This document shows positions 1 through 6,710 of a DNA stretch of 18,049 bases, in pieces. The stretch is taken from positions 1-18,049 of the forward strand of contig CAYMZA010000010.1 of assembly GCA_964394835.1 (NCBI GenBank), written 5' to 3'. How positions within the stretch are numbered: the stretch's first letter is position 1; each line of letters begins with the position of its first letter. A program made the position numbers and the translations under genes. The stretch is from UM-FILTER-36-13 sp964394835. Its GTDB lineage: Bacteria; Patescibacteriota; Patescibacteriia; UBA1558; GWA2-36-10. A model generated the notes under the pieces. It had not been told where the DNA came from and ran no database searches. It saw nothing but the letters and a program-made list of their open reading frames with translations.

Positions 1-611
1 AATTAGAAGATATTCGTTTAAATTCTAATTCTATACTATCTAAGTATTTAAAACCTGATGGTAAGGCACAGGTTACATTGTATGATAGTATAGTAGATAC
101 TGTAGTTATATCTACTCAGCATAAGGAAGGTATAGATTTAAAAGATTTAGAAAAACATATTATACAAGAAGTTGTTAATCCAATTGTAGGGGAATATAAT
201 AATGTATATATTAATCCTGCTGGTCCTTTTATTATAGGTGGATTTGAAGCTGATACAGGATTAACAGGTCGTAAGATTATTGCAGATAATTATGGTCCTC
301 AAATACCTGTTGGTGGTGGAGCATTTTCTGGTAAGGATTCTACTAAGGTTGATCGTTCAGCAGCATATATGGCTAGGTATTTAGCAGTAGAGTATTTAAA
401 AAAGTATGATGCTAAAGAAGTATTAGTTAAATTAGCCTATGCTATAGGTAAACCAGAGCCTGTTATGGCTACCGCAGTACGTGATGGTAAAAATATTAAT
501 ATACAAGGATATGATTTATCACCTAATGGTATTATAGATTTCTTGAATTTAAGGAAACCTCAGTTTAAAAAAAGAGCAAGATATGGTTTCTTCTATGACT
601 TCTTGACTTGA
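1..611 (+). CDS. metK: S-adenosylmethionine synthetase, 3' part (partial)
   Basis: This is the C-terminal part of methionine adenosyltransferase, which makes S-adenosylmethionine from ATP and methionine in the cytoplasm. The reading frame is open from base 3, so the gene begins upstream of the window. A TTG at 78 is internal, because the residues before it (KPDGKAQVTLYD) already match MetK. Diagnostic motifs are VVISTQH, FIIGGFEADTGLTGRKII, GGGAFSGKD and KVDRSAAYMARY, which carry ATP, metal and phosphate contacts in this family. The end is unusual: the typical YGHFG...PWEK tail is replaced by YGFFYDFLT and a TGA stop, roughly 20 residues shorter than E. coli MetK. The other frames after the stop do not restore the usual tail, so this looks like real divergence rather than a frameshift. 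Identification is secure. Confidence 0.96.
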   Translation, partial: LEDIRLNSNSILSKYLKPDGKAQVTLYDSIVDTVVISTQHKEGIDLKDLEKHIIQEVVNPIVGEYNNVYINPAGPFIIGGFEADTGLTGRKIIADNYGPQIPVGGGAFSGKDSTKVDRSAAYMARYLAVEYLKKYDAKEVLVKLAYAIGKPEPVMATAVRDGKNINIQGYDLSPNGIIDFLNLRKPQFKKRARYGFFYDFLT

Positions 612-683
612 TATTTTTCTATTAACGGTGTAATATATATATGAATACTTAACAAAGTTTAGTATTTGTGCTATATTTCATTA

Positions 684-692
684 TGTTTTAAT
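684..692 (+). promoter_or_regulatory. Extended -10 promoter of the HU gene
   Basis: TGTTTTAAT fits the TGNTATAAT pattern with one mismatch in the hexamer. A weak -35-like TTGTGC lies at 666-671, with a short 15-bp spacer. The start codon is 18 nt after the hexamer, so the predicted 5' UTR is only about 12 nt and has no Shine-Dalgarno sequence. The assignment rests on similarity to clearer copies at 3196, 3888, 6696 and 8651. Confidence 0.45.
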
Positions 693-710
693 AATTAATA
701 AAATAAATTT

Positions 711-989
711 ATGGCAATGACAAAAACACAATTGTTATCTGCTTTAGCTGAAAAGACAGGCTTAAGCAAAAAAGAAGTTGAAAACTTCTTAGAAGTTTTT
801 ACTAATCTAGCTTATGATGAAGTTAGAAATGCTGGAGAGTTTACTATTCCTGGTATTGGAAAGTTAGTAAAGAAATTTAGAGAAGCTCGTATGGGACGTA
901 ATCCAGCAACAGGTGAATCTATACAAATTGCTGCTAAAACTGTAGTTAAGTTTAGAGTTGCTAAAGGAGCTAAAGATTCTGTATTATAA
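711..989 (+). CDS. HU/IHF-family DNA-binding protein
   Basis: A 92-aa histone-like protein that binds and bends DNA as a dimer and helps compact the nucleoid. The N-terminal helices start MTKTQLLSALAEKTGLSKKE. They are followed by the beta saddle with FTIPGIGKLV and the arm with RMGRNPATGE, the conserved DNA-intercalating tip (Pro in RNPATGE). The C-terminus KTVVKFRVAKGAKDSVL is the usual last strand and helix. Length is normal for the family. ATG 711 is used as the start, although ATG 717 (third codon) aligns better with typical HU N-termini. The gene is likely a monocistron: it has its own extended -10 upstream and a strong hairpin terminator about 20 nt after the stop. HU and IHF subunits cannot be separated by eye. 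Confidence 0.95.
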   Translation: MAMTKTQLLSALAEKTGLSKKEVENFLEVFTNLAYDEVRNAGEFTIPGIGKLVKKFREARMGRNPATGESIQIAAKTVVKFRVAKGAKDSVL

Positions 990-1010
990 TAAAACAGTAT
1001 AACGAATAGT

Positions 1011-1037
1011 AAAAAAGAGCTTTTTAAGCTCTTTTTT
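1011..1037. terminator. Bidirectional terminator between HU and the minus-strand membrane protein gene
   Basis: A perfect 12-bp stem (AAAAAAGAGCTT, loop TTT, AAGCTCTTTTTT) has an A-run on one side and a U-run on the other, so it can act on both strands. It sits between two convergent genes and overlaps the TAA stop (1036-1038) of the minus-strand gene by two bases. Confidence 0.9.
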
Positions 1038-3141
1038 ATTTATTATATACAAATACGTAGTTTATTCCACTATCTATGAGAAAATAGCTGTCAGAGCTAT
1101 TTTTAGCTTGTTTAATAGCTTGTTTAGCTGAATGCCAGTAGTTATTTACTACAAAGTATAGTTTATTTACCCCAGCCTTGTCCATAGCCTTTAAAGCTTC
1201 TTCTTTGCTAGCATCTATTTCTATCATATTTAAATAATGAGTATATATACTATCTATACCTAAAGGCATAGAGTAATAGAAGTTATCATTATAGTAATGT
1301 TTAAAACCATATTGATTTATACTAGCAGCACCCACCATTTGATTAGATAAAACAATATATGGAAGACTAGAAGAATCTTCTTCAATAGCTTGTACTGTTT
1401 TAATATCACTTGAAGTTACATTAAAGCTTTTACTATTTTTATGTTTATCATATACAGGATAGCTAAAATATACACCAATAGTTAGCATTAAAAGAGTAAT
1501 AATTCCTAAGAATATATTTTTTACTCTATCATTTTTTAAAGTAGTAGTTTTAAATATTAAGTATATAAACCTTAGGAAAAGAGGTAAAATAGTTAAAACT
1601 ATTAAATATATTATACGGTTAAGATAATCTGTTTTATCATATGATATTTGTAAATTAAAAGATATAAATATTTTAGTAATAATATAGTTAGCTATTAATA
1701 TACCAGAAAAAAGAAAGTATCTTTTGTAAAATAGATATTTATTTTCTCTTAAGATAAATAATATACTAATTAATACACAAAGAACATATATCCAAATAAT
1801 ATTACTACTAATATTATGTATAATATCTAGAGGAAAAGAGTATGTTTGATTCCAATGAATATTAGGTAAAGATATTAATGGCCATGTGTTAAAAGAAAAT
1901 ATTTTAACCATTTCAATGCCTTGTTTAAATTGATAGAAAGCAAACAATAATGGTAATGCTATAATTGAAAAGAATAGTGTGATACTAAATAGTATTGATC
2001 TTATAAATTTTCTTTTTTTAATTCTAAATATAGTTAATATAATACTAAATAAGAATAATGTAACACCGCTTAAAGGATGTATAGCTAATGTAAATAAAGT
2101 TAGAAGATAAATAAAGTGTAAATGAATTTTCTTTTTATTAATTTCAGGAAGTATGAATATAAAGAAAGCAAATATTAGGTATGATAAGCTTTGTGGAGTT
2201 GTCATTATAGCAAAACTAAAACCTATAAATAAGCTCCAGAAAGTACTAAGATAGCTTGCTTTTTTTGTCCAATTAAATCCATGTCTTAAACCATAATATA
2301 TACTAGTAGGCCATATTAAACTAAATAATATTGGTAATAGTATCTTATTAACAGTATCTAATGATACTTGAGATATGGTATGAAAGAAAAAAGAAAGCCC
2401 ATATTGTCCTAAATACATTAGTAATTTAGGTTGTATAGTTCCTGTTTCCTTAATTATATTCAATGTAGCTTCATGAATAAATGAGTCATAACCATAACCA
2501 AGAGGGTAAAGTATAATAGCTATGCTTGATAATAGTAAAAAATGAAAACTTATTAAAGCTAAACTTTTTATTGTTTTTTTATTAATAATACTAAATATTA
2601 ATAAAATATTACTTAGAGTAAATAAGAACCAAAACTTGAAATGTAATAATTCCCATGGAGATCTAACTATACCTACACTAGCTTTTTTAAATAAAAGTAT
2701 AAATAAAAGTATATCTAAAGCTAAAACAGAAATAGGTAAAATAATTCTTTTTATATTTTTAAACTTAAAATTTAATTCAGAACCATTTAAAAAGTAATGA
2801 GTTTTATTAGATTTTAAAGATAATAATTCTATAAAAAGAGGAATAGATATTAAAACCCATAAAAATACTATTTGATCTATAATATATAAATGATAGAAAA
2901 CAGTATAATTAATAGCTATATATGATAATATAGTTAAAAAACCAGATATATTTTTTAGTCCTTTATGAAGCTTATGAAATAGTATATCAGACAGTTTTTT
3001 ACTATTAAACCAAATATATAGAATAGTAAGAATAATACCTAACCAAGATAAATGGAATAAATATAAATTAGTCAAAATAATAGCAATTAATGCTATTTGA
3101 TAGATAATATGTTGATGTTTACTAAATGTAAGCATATTCAT
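1036..3141 (-). CDS. Large polytopic membrane protein, possible GT-C-type glycosyltransferase
   Basis: A 701-aa protein. From residue 10 to about 555 it is almost entirely hydrophobic segments split by short basic loops, suggesting a dozen or more membrane helices. A soluble tail of roughly 130 residues follows, containing PYIVLSNQMVGAASINQYGF. A loop with GYGYDSFIHEA (D219, H222) precedes the sixth or seventh hydrophobic block. An Asp in such an extracytoplasmic loop is typical of GT-C enzymes using polyprenyl-linked sugars, so I suggest that fold, but no family-specific motif was recognised. The gene is divergent from the 168-aa and 58-aa membrane protein genes, with 69 bp between starts. 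A TGTTACACT extended -10 lies only 4 nt before the first ATG (10 nt before the ATG of codon 3), so codon 3 could be the true start of a leaderless message. A different type of transporter cannot be ruled out. Confidence 0.85.
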   Translation of the reverse strand: MNMLTFSKHQHIIYQIALIAIILTNLYLFHLSWLGIILTILYIWFNSKKLSDILFHKLHKGLKNISGFLTILSYIAINYTVFYHLYIIDQIVFLWVLISIPLFIELLSLKSNKTHYFLNGSELNFKFKNIKRIILPISVLALDILLFILLFKKASVGIVRSPWELLHFKFWFLFTLSNILLIFSIINKKTIKSLALISFHFLLLSSIAIILYPLGYGYDSFIHEATLNIIKETGTIQPKLLMYLGQYGLSFFFHTISQVSLDTVNKILLPILFSLIWPTSIYYGLRHGFNWTKKASYLSTFWSLFIGFSFAIMTTPQSLSYLIFAFFIFILPEINKKKIHLHFIYLLTLFTLAIHPLSGVTLFLFSIILTIFRIKKRKFIRSILFSITLFFSIIALPLLFAFYQFKQGIEMVKIFSFNTWPLISLPNIHWNQTYSFPLDIIHNISSNIIWIYVLCVLISILFILRENKYLFYKRYFLFSGILIANYIITKIFISFNLQISYDKTDYLNRIIYLIVLTILPLFLRFIYLIFKTTTLKNDRVKNIFLGIITLLMLTIGVYFSYPVYDKHKNSKSFNVTSSDIKTVQAIEEDSSSLPYIVLSNQMVGAASINQYGFKHYYNDNFYYSMPLGIDSIYTHYLNMIEIDASKEEALKAMDKAGVNKLYFVVNNYWHSAKQAIKQAKNSSDSYFLIDSGINYVFVYNK

Positions 3142-3145
3142 GTAT

Positions 3146-3154
3146 AGTGTAACA
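3146..3154 (-). promoter_or_regulatory. Extended -10 promoter for the 701-aa membrane protein
   Basis: On the minus strand the sequence reads TGTTACACT, a TGN plus TATAAT-like hexamer with two mismatches. Transcription would begin about 6-7 nt after it, which falls on or just past the first ATG (3139-3141) and before the ATG of codon 3 (3133-3135). No convincing -35 is seen. It lies back-to-back with the promoter at 3196. Confidence 0.45.
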
Positions 3155-3195
3155 TAATTTACATCTTTTTAACACTTCTGTAAATAGCTAAAGTT

Positions 3196-3204
3196 TGATA
3201 CAAT
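3196..3204 (+). promoter_or_regulatory. Extended -10 promoter of the 168-aa/58-aa gene pair; leaderless start
   Basis: TGATACAAT matches TGNTATAAT with one mismatch. Six bases (ATATGT) separate the hexamer from ATG 3211, so the expected transcription start is the A of the start codon. There is no -35 consensus and no ribosome binding site. The geometry is identical to that at 6696. Confidence 0.65.
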
Positions 3205-3210
3205 ATATGT

Positions 3211-3717
3211 ATGAGAATAAGTAAAATATTGATTATAAAGATATTTAAGCATATTTGGTGGCTTATTGCTTTTAGTATTATAATATATATTCTTAGTTCT
3301 AATATTGTAACCAAAAGAACTTTAGAATATAGTATTGATTTTAATAATACTTTGACTAAAGATATTCATGGTTTTTATCCAGAAGTTAGAACTATGTTTT
3401 TACAAGAGTCTAATAAATTAGAAATTAGATCAGAACCACTATACTTAAAATTATACACTCCTATTAATTTTGAAGTTTTGACTGTTAAAGGTAGTTTAGA
3501 ACCTTTTACAGAAAATATAACATTAGGATTAAAACAAAAGGATGGTTCTTGGTATTATCAAAATATAGCTTATGAAGATTTTTCTTTAGACTATATTTTA
3601 GATGAAGCTTTAGTTAAGAATAATAAGTTAGAATTGATATTATCAATACCTAATTTAAACAACAGTACATCTACTATTAGATTACATAATAATTGGCAAT
3701 TAATTTTAAATAGATGA
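3211..3717 (+). CDS. Membrane-anchored protein with predicted extracytoplasmic beta-rich domain
   Basis: I do not recognise a named family. The 168-aa protein has a short basic N-terminus, one hydrophobic segment at about residues 14-30 (including WWLIAFSIIIYIL), and then about 135 polar residues rich in alternating hydrophobic strands, such as LEIRSEPLYLKLYTP and NITLGLKQKDGSWYYQN. This suggests an N-in signal anchor carrying a beta-sandwich outside the membrane. The gene starts at a leaderless ATG. It ends in TGA, which overlaps the ATG of the next small gene (ATGA), so the two are probably translationally coupled. It is divergent from the 701-aa membrane protein, which suggests a shared role at the envelope. 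A carbohydrate-binding function would fit the neighbours but is only inference. Confidence 0.85.
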   Translation: MRISKILIIKIFKHIWWLIAFSIIIYILSSNIVTKRTLEYSIDFNNTLTKDIHGFYPEVRTMFLQESNKLEIRSEPLYLKLYTPINFEVLTVKGSLEPFTENITLGLKQKDGSWYYQNIAYEDFSLDYILDEALVKNNKLELILSIPNLNNSTSTIRLHNNWQLILNR

Positions 3718-3890
3718 GAGTAGTATATACAATTATTAAGGATTTATTTAATACTTTTTTTATAACATGGATAATTTTATTATCTTTGGAATTTTTAAAT
3801 CCAGGAATGGTACATCGTTTAATTAATTTAGAATACTACTTTTATTCTCTATTATTTTTATTTATAGTTTTAAGAATATGGAAAAAATGA
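3714..3890 (+). CDS. Small membrane protein (58 aa), function unknown
   Basis: This short ORF starts MRVVYTIIKDLFNTFF and ends FLFIVLRIWKK. It has two hydrophobic stretches, about residues 12-28 and 42-56, separated by a short polar turn (EFLNPGMVHRLINLEYY), and positive charges at the extreme N- and C-termini. The topology is therefore probably a two-helix hairpin with both ends in the cytoplasm. Its ATG overlaps the stop of the 168-aa gene (ATGA), which supports real, coupled translation. Its own TGA stop forms the TGA of the next gene's extended -10 promoter. It may be a partner subunit of the adjacent membrane proteins. No family recognised. Confidence 0.7.
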   Translation: MRVVYTIIKDLFNTFFITWIILLSLEFLNPGMVHRLINLEYYFYSLLFLFIVLRIWKK

Positions 3891-3896
3891 TATAAT
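3888..3896 (+). promoter_or_regulatory. Consensus extended -10 promoter of the GT-B/OLD operon
   Basis: TGATATAAT is a perfect TGNTATAAT. Its first three bases are the stop codon of the upstream 58-aa gene. Ten bases separate the hexamer from ATG 3907, so the predicted 5' leader is only about 3-4 nt, with no ribosome binding site. No -35 consensus is present at the expected distance. Confidence 0.7.
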
Positions 3897-3906
3897 ATAT
3901 ATATCA

Positions 3907-5232
3907 ATGAAAGAACAAAAACAAAAAATGCATGTGGTAGCTGTAGATATGGGATATGGTCATCAAAGAGCTGCTTTTCCCTTTTTAAAGATTAGTAAAT
4001 CTGGTATTATTAATGCTAACCATTATCAGGGTATTAGTAAGATGGAGAATAGAGTTTGGGAAAGTAATAGGAAGTTATATGAATTGATTTCTCGTTTTAA
4101 GAAAATACCTTTACTTGGTGAGGGTGTATTTAAAATAATGGATTATTTTCAAAGAATAGAACCTTTTTATCCTCGTAGAGATTTATCAGCTAATTCTAGA
4201 CAACAGAAATATTTCTATAACAAAGTTAAAAAAGGATTGATGAAACCTTTGATTGAAGAATTAAATAAAGATCCATTACCTTTTCTAACTAGTTTTTTTG
4301 TTACAGCTTATGCAGCTGAATACTATAATTACAAAGGAGATATATATTGTATTGTATGCGATGCTGACATTGCTAGAGCATGGGCTCCATACCATCCTAA
4401 AAAAAGTCGTATTTACTATTTAGCGCCTAATAAAAGAGTAAAAGAAAGATTACAATTATATGGTGTAAGAGAAAAAAAGATTAGTGTTACTGGATTTCCT
4501 TTACCTAAAAAAAATACAGGAGGTCGTGATTTAAAGATTTTGAAAAAAGATTTAGCTTCTCGTTTATATAATTTAGATCCAAGAGGTATATATCGTAAAA
4601 AATATTCTAAGCTTATAGAAAATTATTTATGCCCTATTAAAGATATTAAAAAGAACAAGCATCCTTTAACTATTACTTTTGCTGTTGGAGGAGCGGGTGC
4701 TCAAAGAGAGTTAGCTGTTACTATACTTTCTAGGTTAAAAAAACATATTAAGAGTAATAAGGTAAGATTAAACTTAGTAGCTGGTAATCGTAATGATGTT
4801 TATTTATTTTTTCAAGAAGCAGTTAAAAAACATTGTTTAACTCAATGTAATAATTTAAATATTATTTATGCAGAAGATAAGATAAGTTATTTCAAGAAAT
4901 TTAATAAAGTATTACGTACTACTGATGTATTATGGACCAAACCTTCTGAACTTACTTTTTACAGTGGTTTAGGTATTCCAATAATTATGTCTGAACCAAT
5001 TGGTTCTCAAGAAAAATATAATAGAGCATGGTTATTTGCCATTAGAGCAGGTATAGACAGCCAAAATCCTAAATATGTAGATGAATGGTTATTTGATTGG
5101 TTAGACTCAGGTTGGTTAGCTGAAGCAGCTATGGAAGGATTTTTAGATGCTCCCAAACTAGGGACATATCATATTGAAGATATTCTTTTAGAAGGTAAAA
5201 TTAGTGAGATAGAAGACATACATTTACTATAA
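3907..5232 (+). CDS. GT-B-fold glycosyltransferase-like protein (MGDG synthase/MurG-like, GT28 type)
   Basis: A 441-aa soluble protein with the architecture of GT-B enzymes. The N-terminal VVAVDMGYGHQRAA (residues 10-23) resembles the glycine/histidine loop of diacylglycerol glycosyltransferases and MurG. A middle segment includes YCIVCDADIARAWAP. The C-terminal half starts near residue 255 with TITFAVGGAGAQ (G261-G264), and a nucleotide-sugar site is suggested by WTKPSELTFYSGLGIPIIM (from W343; E348) followed by EPIGSQEKYN. A likely reaction is sugar transfer from a UDP-sugar to a lipid acceptor at the inner membrane face, but substrate and even activity are inferred. ATG 3907 suits the near-leaderless promoter; Met8 is an alternative start. 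The stop overlaps the OLD-like gene by one base (TAATG), so the pair is coupled. Confidence 0.75.
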   Translation: MKEQKQKMHVVAVDMGYGHQRAAFPFLKISKSGIINANHYQGISKMENRVWESNRKLYELISRFKKIPLLGEGVFKIMDYFQRIEPFYPRRDLSANSRQQKYFYNKVKKGLMKPLIEELNKDPLPFLTSFFVTAYAAEYYNYKGDIYCIVCDADIARAWAPYHPKKSRIYYLAPNKRVKERLQLYGVREKKISVTGFPLPKKNTGGRDLKILKKDLASRLYNLDPRGIYRKKYSKLIENYLCPIKDIKKNKHPLTITFAVGGAGAQRELAVTILSRLKKHIKSNKVRLNLVAGNRNDVYLFFQEAVKKHCLTQCNNLNIIYAEDKISYFKKFNKVLRTTDVLWTKPSELTFYSGLGIPIIMSEPIGSQEKYNRAWLFAIRAGIDSQNPKYVDEWLFDWLDSGWLAEAAMEGFLDAPKLGTYHIEDILLEGKISEIEDIHLL

Positions 5233-6563
5233 TGAAAGTAAAAAAACTAACAATTAATAAATATAAAAGTATAAAGGAAACTATAGCATTAGAAGGTTTA
5301 CCTGTTAATATTTTTATTGGACAAAATAATTGTGGTAAGGGTAATATTCTTGATTCTATAGAATATGCTTTTAAATATAATAAAGATAATAAGTTTCTAT
5401 ACTACAAGAAAACAGATTTAGAAATTAATATTACTTTTACCCAAGAAGAAATTACTAGATATCAGTTACCAGATAAAAATGGAGTATTAAAAATTAAAGA
5501 TCAGATTAGAGAGTTAATATTTAATAATCAAAAGCTAAAAGATGGTAAAGCGCTACAAGAATTATTACAAACAAAAGTTAAAAATTTAAATAGTTTTTCC
5601 TTTTTAGATTTTAAACAAATAGAAGAAGACTTTCGTAGTTTATTTAAACATCCTAGAGAAAAACAATTATTTGAAAAACATTTGAAAGAACATTTTCCTA
5701 AGGTATCAGCTACTGACAATGCTATGGATATTCATTATGAGAGTCATGGTTTAAAGCAGGGTAATAGAAGGGTAACTATAGATCGTATGGGTTCTGGGTT
5801 TAGAAGAGTTTTTACTATGTTATTATATGTTTTTCATCCTGAATATAATATAGTATTAATTGATGAACCAGAAACACATTTACATCCTGCTTTAGTTAAG
5901 AAATTAATGTGGTCAATGCAAAACAGTATGGAGGGTCAAATATTCTTTACTACCCATTCTCCTTTATTTATTAAACCAATTACACTTTCACAAGTAAGAA
6001 GAGTAATACATGAAGAAAGTACAACAAAAGTTTTTTCTTTAGATAAGATACATTTTAATTATCAAAGATTGATACAGGAGTTAAATGCTGATAATCTAGA
6101 AATGTTTTTTGCTGATAAAGCAGTTTTAGTAGAAGGTGTATCAGATAGATTATTAATTAGAGGTTTAATTGATAAGTTCTATACTAAAGATAAAGATTTA
6201 AAGGTTATACAAACACATGGTAAGGGTAATGTATTAATATATTTAGAATTATTAAAAGTTTTTAATATTCCCTTCGCCGTTATACTTGATAAAGATGTAG
6301 TATATAGTAGTCATTTAGATAATATAATTAAGTTTTTAAAGATAAAGATCAAAAATATTAGTCAAAGTGAATTATTTTTCTTTTTAGAGCAGTATGATAT
6401 TTATGTTTTTCCTAATGGAGATTTAGAAAATAATTATCCTAAGAAATATCAAAAAGAGGATAGTAAAACATTAAATGCTTTAAGAGCAGCTAATCTAATT
6501 GAAAGAAAAGAATTTAATTCTAGAAGGATGAAACATTTAAAAGATATTATTTTTAAATTATAA
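5232..6563 (+). CDS. OLD-family ATPase/TOPRIM nuclease-like protein with atypical Walker A
   Basis: A 443-aa protein with an SMC/ABC-type ATPase followed by a TOPRIM domain, the layout of OLD (overcoming lysogenization defect) nucleases. Visible motifs are a Walker A-like GQNNCGKG at residues 30-37, a signature-like RMGSGFRR, Walker B IVLIDEPETHLHP (D211, E212), H-loop THSP (H242), and TOPRIM VLVEGVSD (E301, D305), GKGN and ILDKD (D353, D355). Walker A ends GKG where almost all relatives have GKS or GKT; the missing hydroxyl normally binds Mg-ATP. The protein is also short compared with many OLD proteins. No UvrD-like helicase follows, so it is not a Gabija GajA/GajB pair. It is coupled to the GT-B gene by TAATG. 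It could be a DNA nuclease used in defence or repair, or an ATPase-impaired derivative. Confidence 0.88.
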   Translation: MKVKKLTINKYKSIKETIALEGLPVNIFIGQNNCGKGNILDSIEYAFKYNKDNKFLYYKKTDLEINITFTQEEITRYQLPDKNGVLKIKDQIRELIFNNQKLKDGKALQELLQTKVKNLNSFSFLDFKQIEEDFRSLFKHPREKQLFEKHLKEHFPKVSATDNAMDIHYESHGLKQGNRRVTIDRMGSGFRRVFTMLLYVFHPEYNIVLIDEPETHLHPALVKKLMWSMQNSMEGQIFFTTHSPLFIKPITLSQVRRVIHEESTTKVFSLDKIHFNYQRLIQELNADNLEMFFADKAVLVEGVSDRLLIRGLIDKFYTKDKDLKVIQTHGKGNVLIYLELLKVFNIPFAVILDKDVVYSSHLDNIIKFLKIKIKNISQSELFFFLEQYDIYVFPNGDLENNYPKKYQKEDSKTLNALRAANLIERKEFNSRRMKHLKDIIFKL

Positions 6564-6583
6564 TTAATTATTAACATAATTTT

Positions 6584-6637
6584 ATGAGAGAACCATGTGA
6601 AGGTTGTAGTACAGATCCTTGTACTTGCGACGAATAG
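6584..6637 (+). CDS. Cys-rich mini-ORF (17 aa)
   Basis: An ATG-to-TAG ORF encodes MREPCEGCSTDPCTCDE. It has four cysteines (5, 8, 13, 15) arranged CxxC-x4-CxC, plus acidic residues. The ORF lies 20 nt after the OLD-like gene and just before the operon's terminator, so it would be cotranscribed. The base composition is richer in G and C than the surrounding spacer, as expected for selected codons. The spacing of the cysteines could hold one zinc ion or Fe-S ligand set. No ribosome binding site is seen and no family was recognised; chance occurrence is possible for so short an ORF. Confidence 0.45.
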   Translation: MREPCEGCSTDPCTCDE

Positions 6638-6646
6638 GTTAAAAAT

Positions 6647-6677
6647 AAATAAGCTAGGGTTTATCCTTAGCTTATTT
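6647..6677 (+). terminator. Terminator of the GT-B/OLD operon
   Basis: The inverted repeat AAATAAGCTAGGG / CCTTAGCTTATTT forms a 13-bp stem with one G-U pair around a TTTAT loop. It is followed by a short TTAA tract, with only a few U residues. It ends the transcript after the Cys-rich mini-ORF and precedes the promoter at 6696. Confidence 0.75.
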
Positions 6678-6695
6678 TAATATATTAATAATTTA

Positions 6696-6704
6696 TGGTA
6701 TAAT
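6696..6704 (+). promoter_or_regulatory. Consensus extended -10 promoter of the transporter/glycosidase operon; leaderless start
   Basis: TGGTATAAT is a perfect extended -10. The six bases ATATTT separate it from ATG 6711, so transcription should start on the A of the start codon. The arrangement matches the one at 3196 base for base in spacing. No -35 consensus. Confidence 0.72.
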
Positions 6705-6710
6705 ATATTT

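Noticed and set aside
603..636. TTGACT followed by TAATAT as a sigma70-type promoter for HU
   Set aside because: The spacer would be 22 bp, too long, and the extended -10 at 684 is better placed.
600..640. Frameshift or stop readthrough restoring a full MetK C-terminus
   Set aside because: Other frames and the sequence past TGA do not encode anything like the PWEK tail, and the readthrough frame soon meets another TGA.
5232..6563. A Gabija (GajA/GajB) defence system
   Set aside because: The OLD-like protein has the ATPase plus TOPRIM layout, but no UvrD-like helicase gene is next to it; the neighbours are a GT-B gene and a mini-ORF followed by a terminator.
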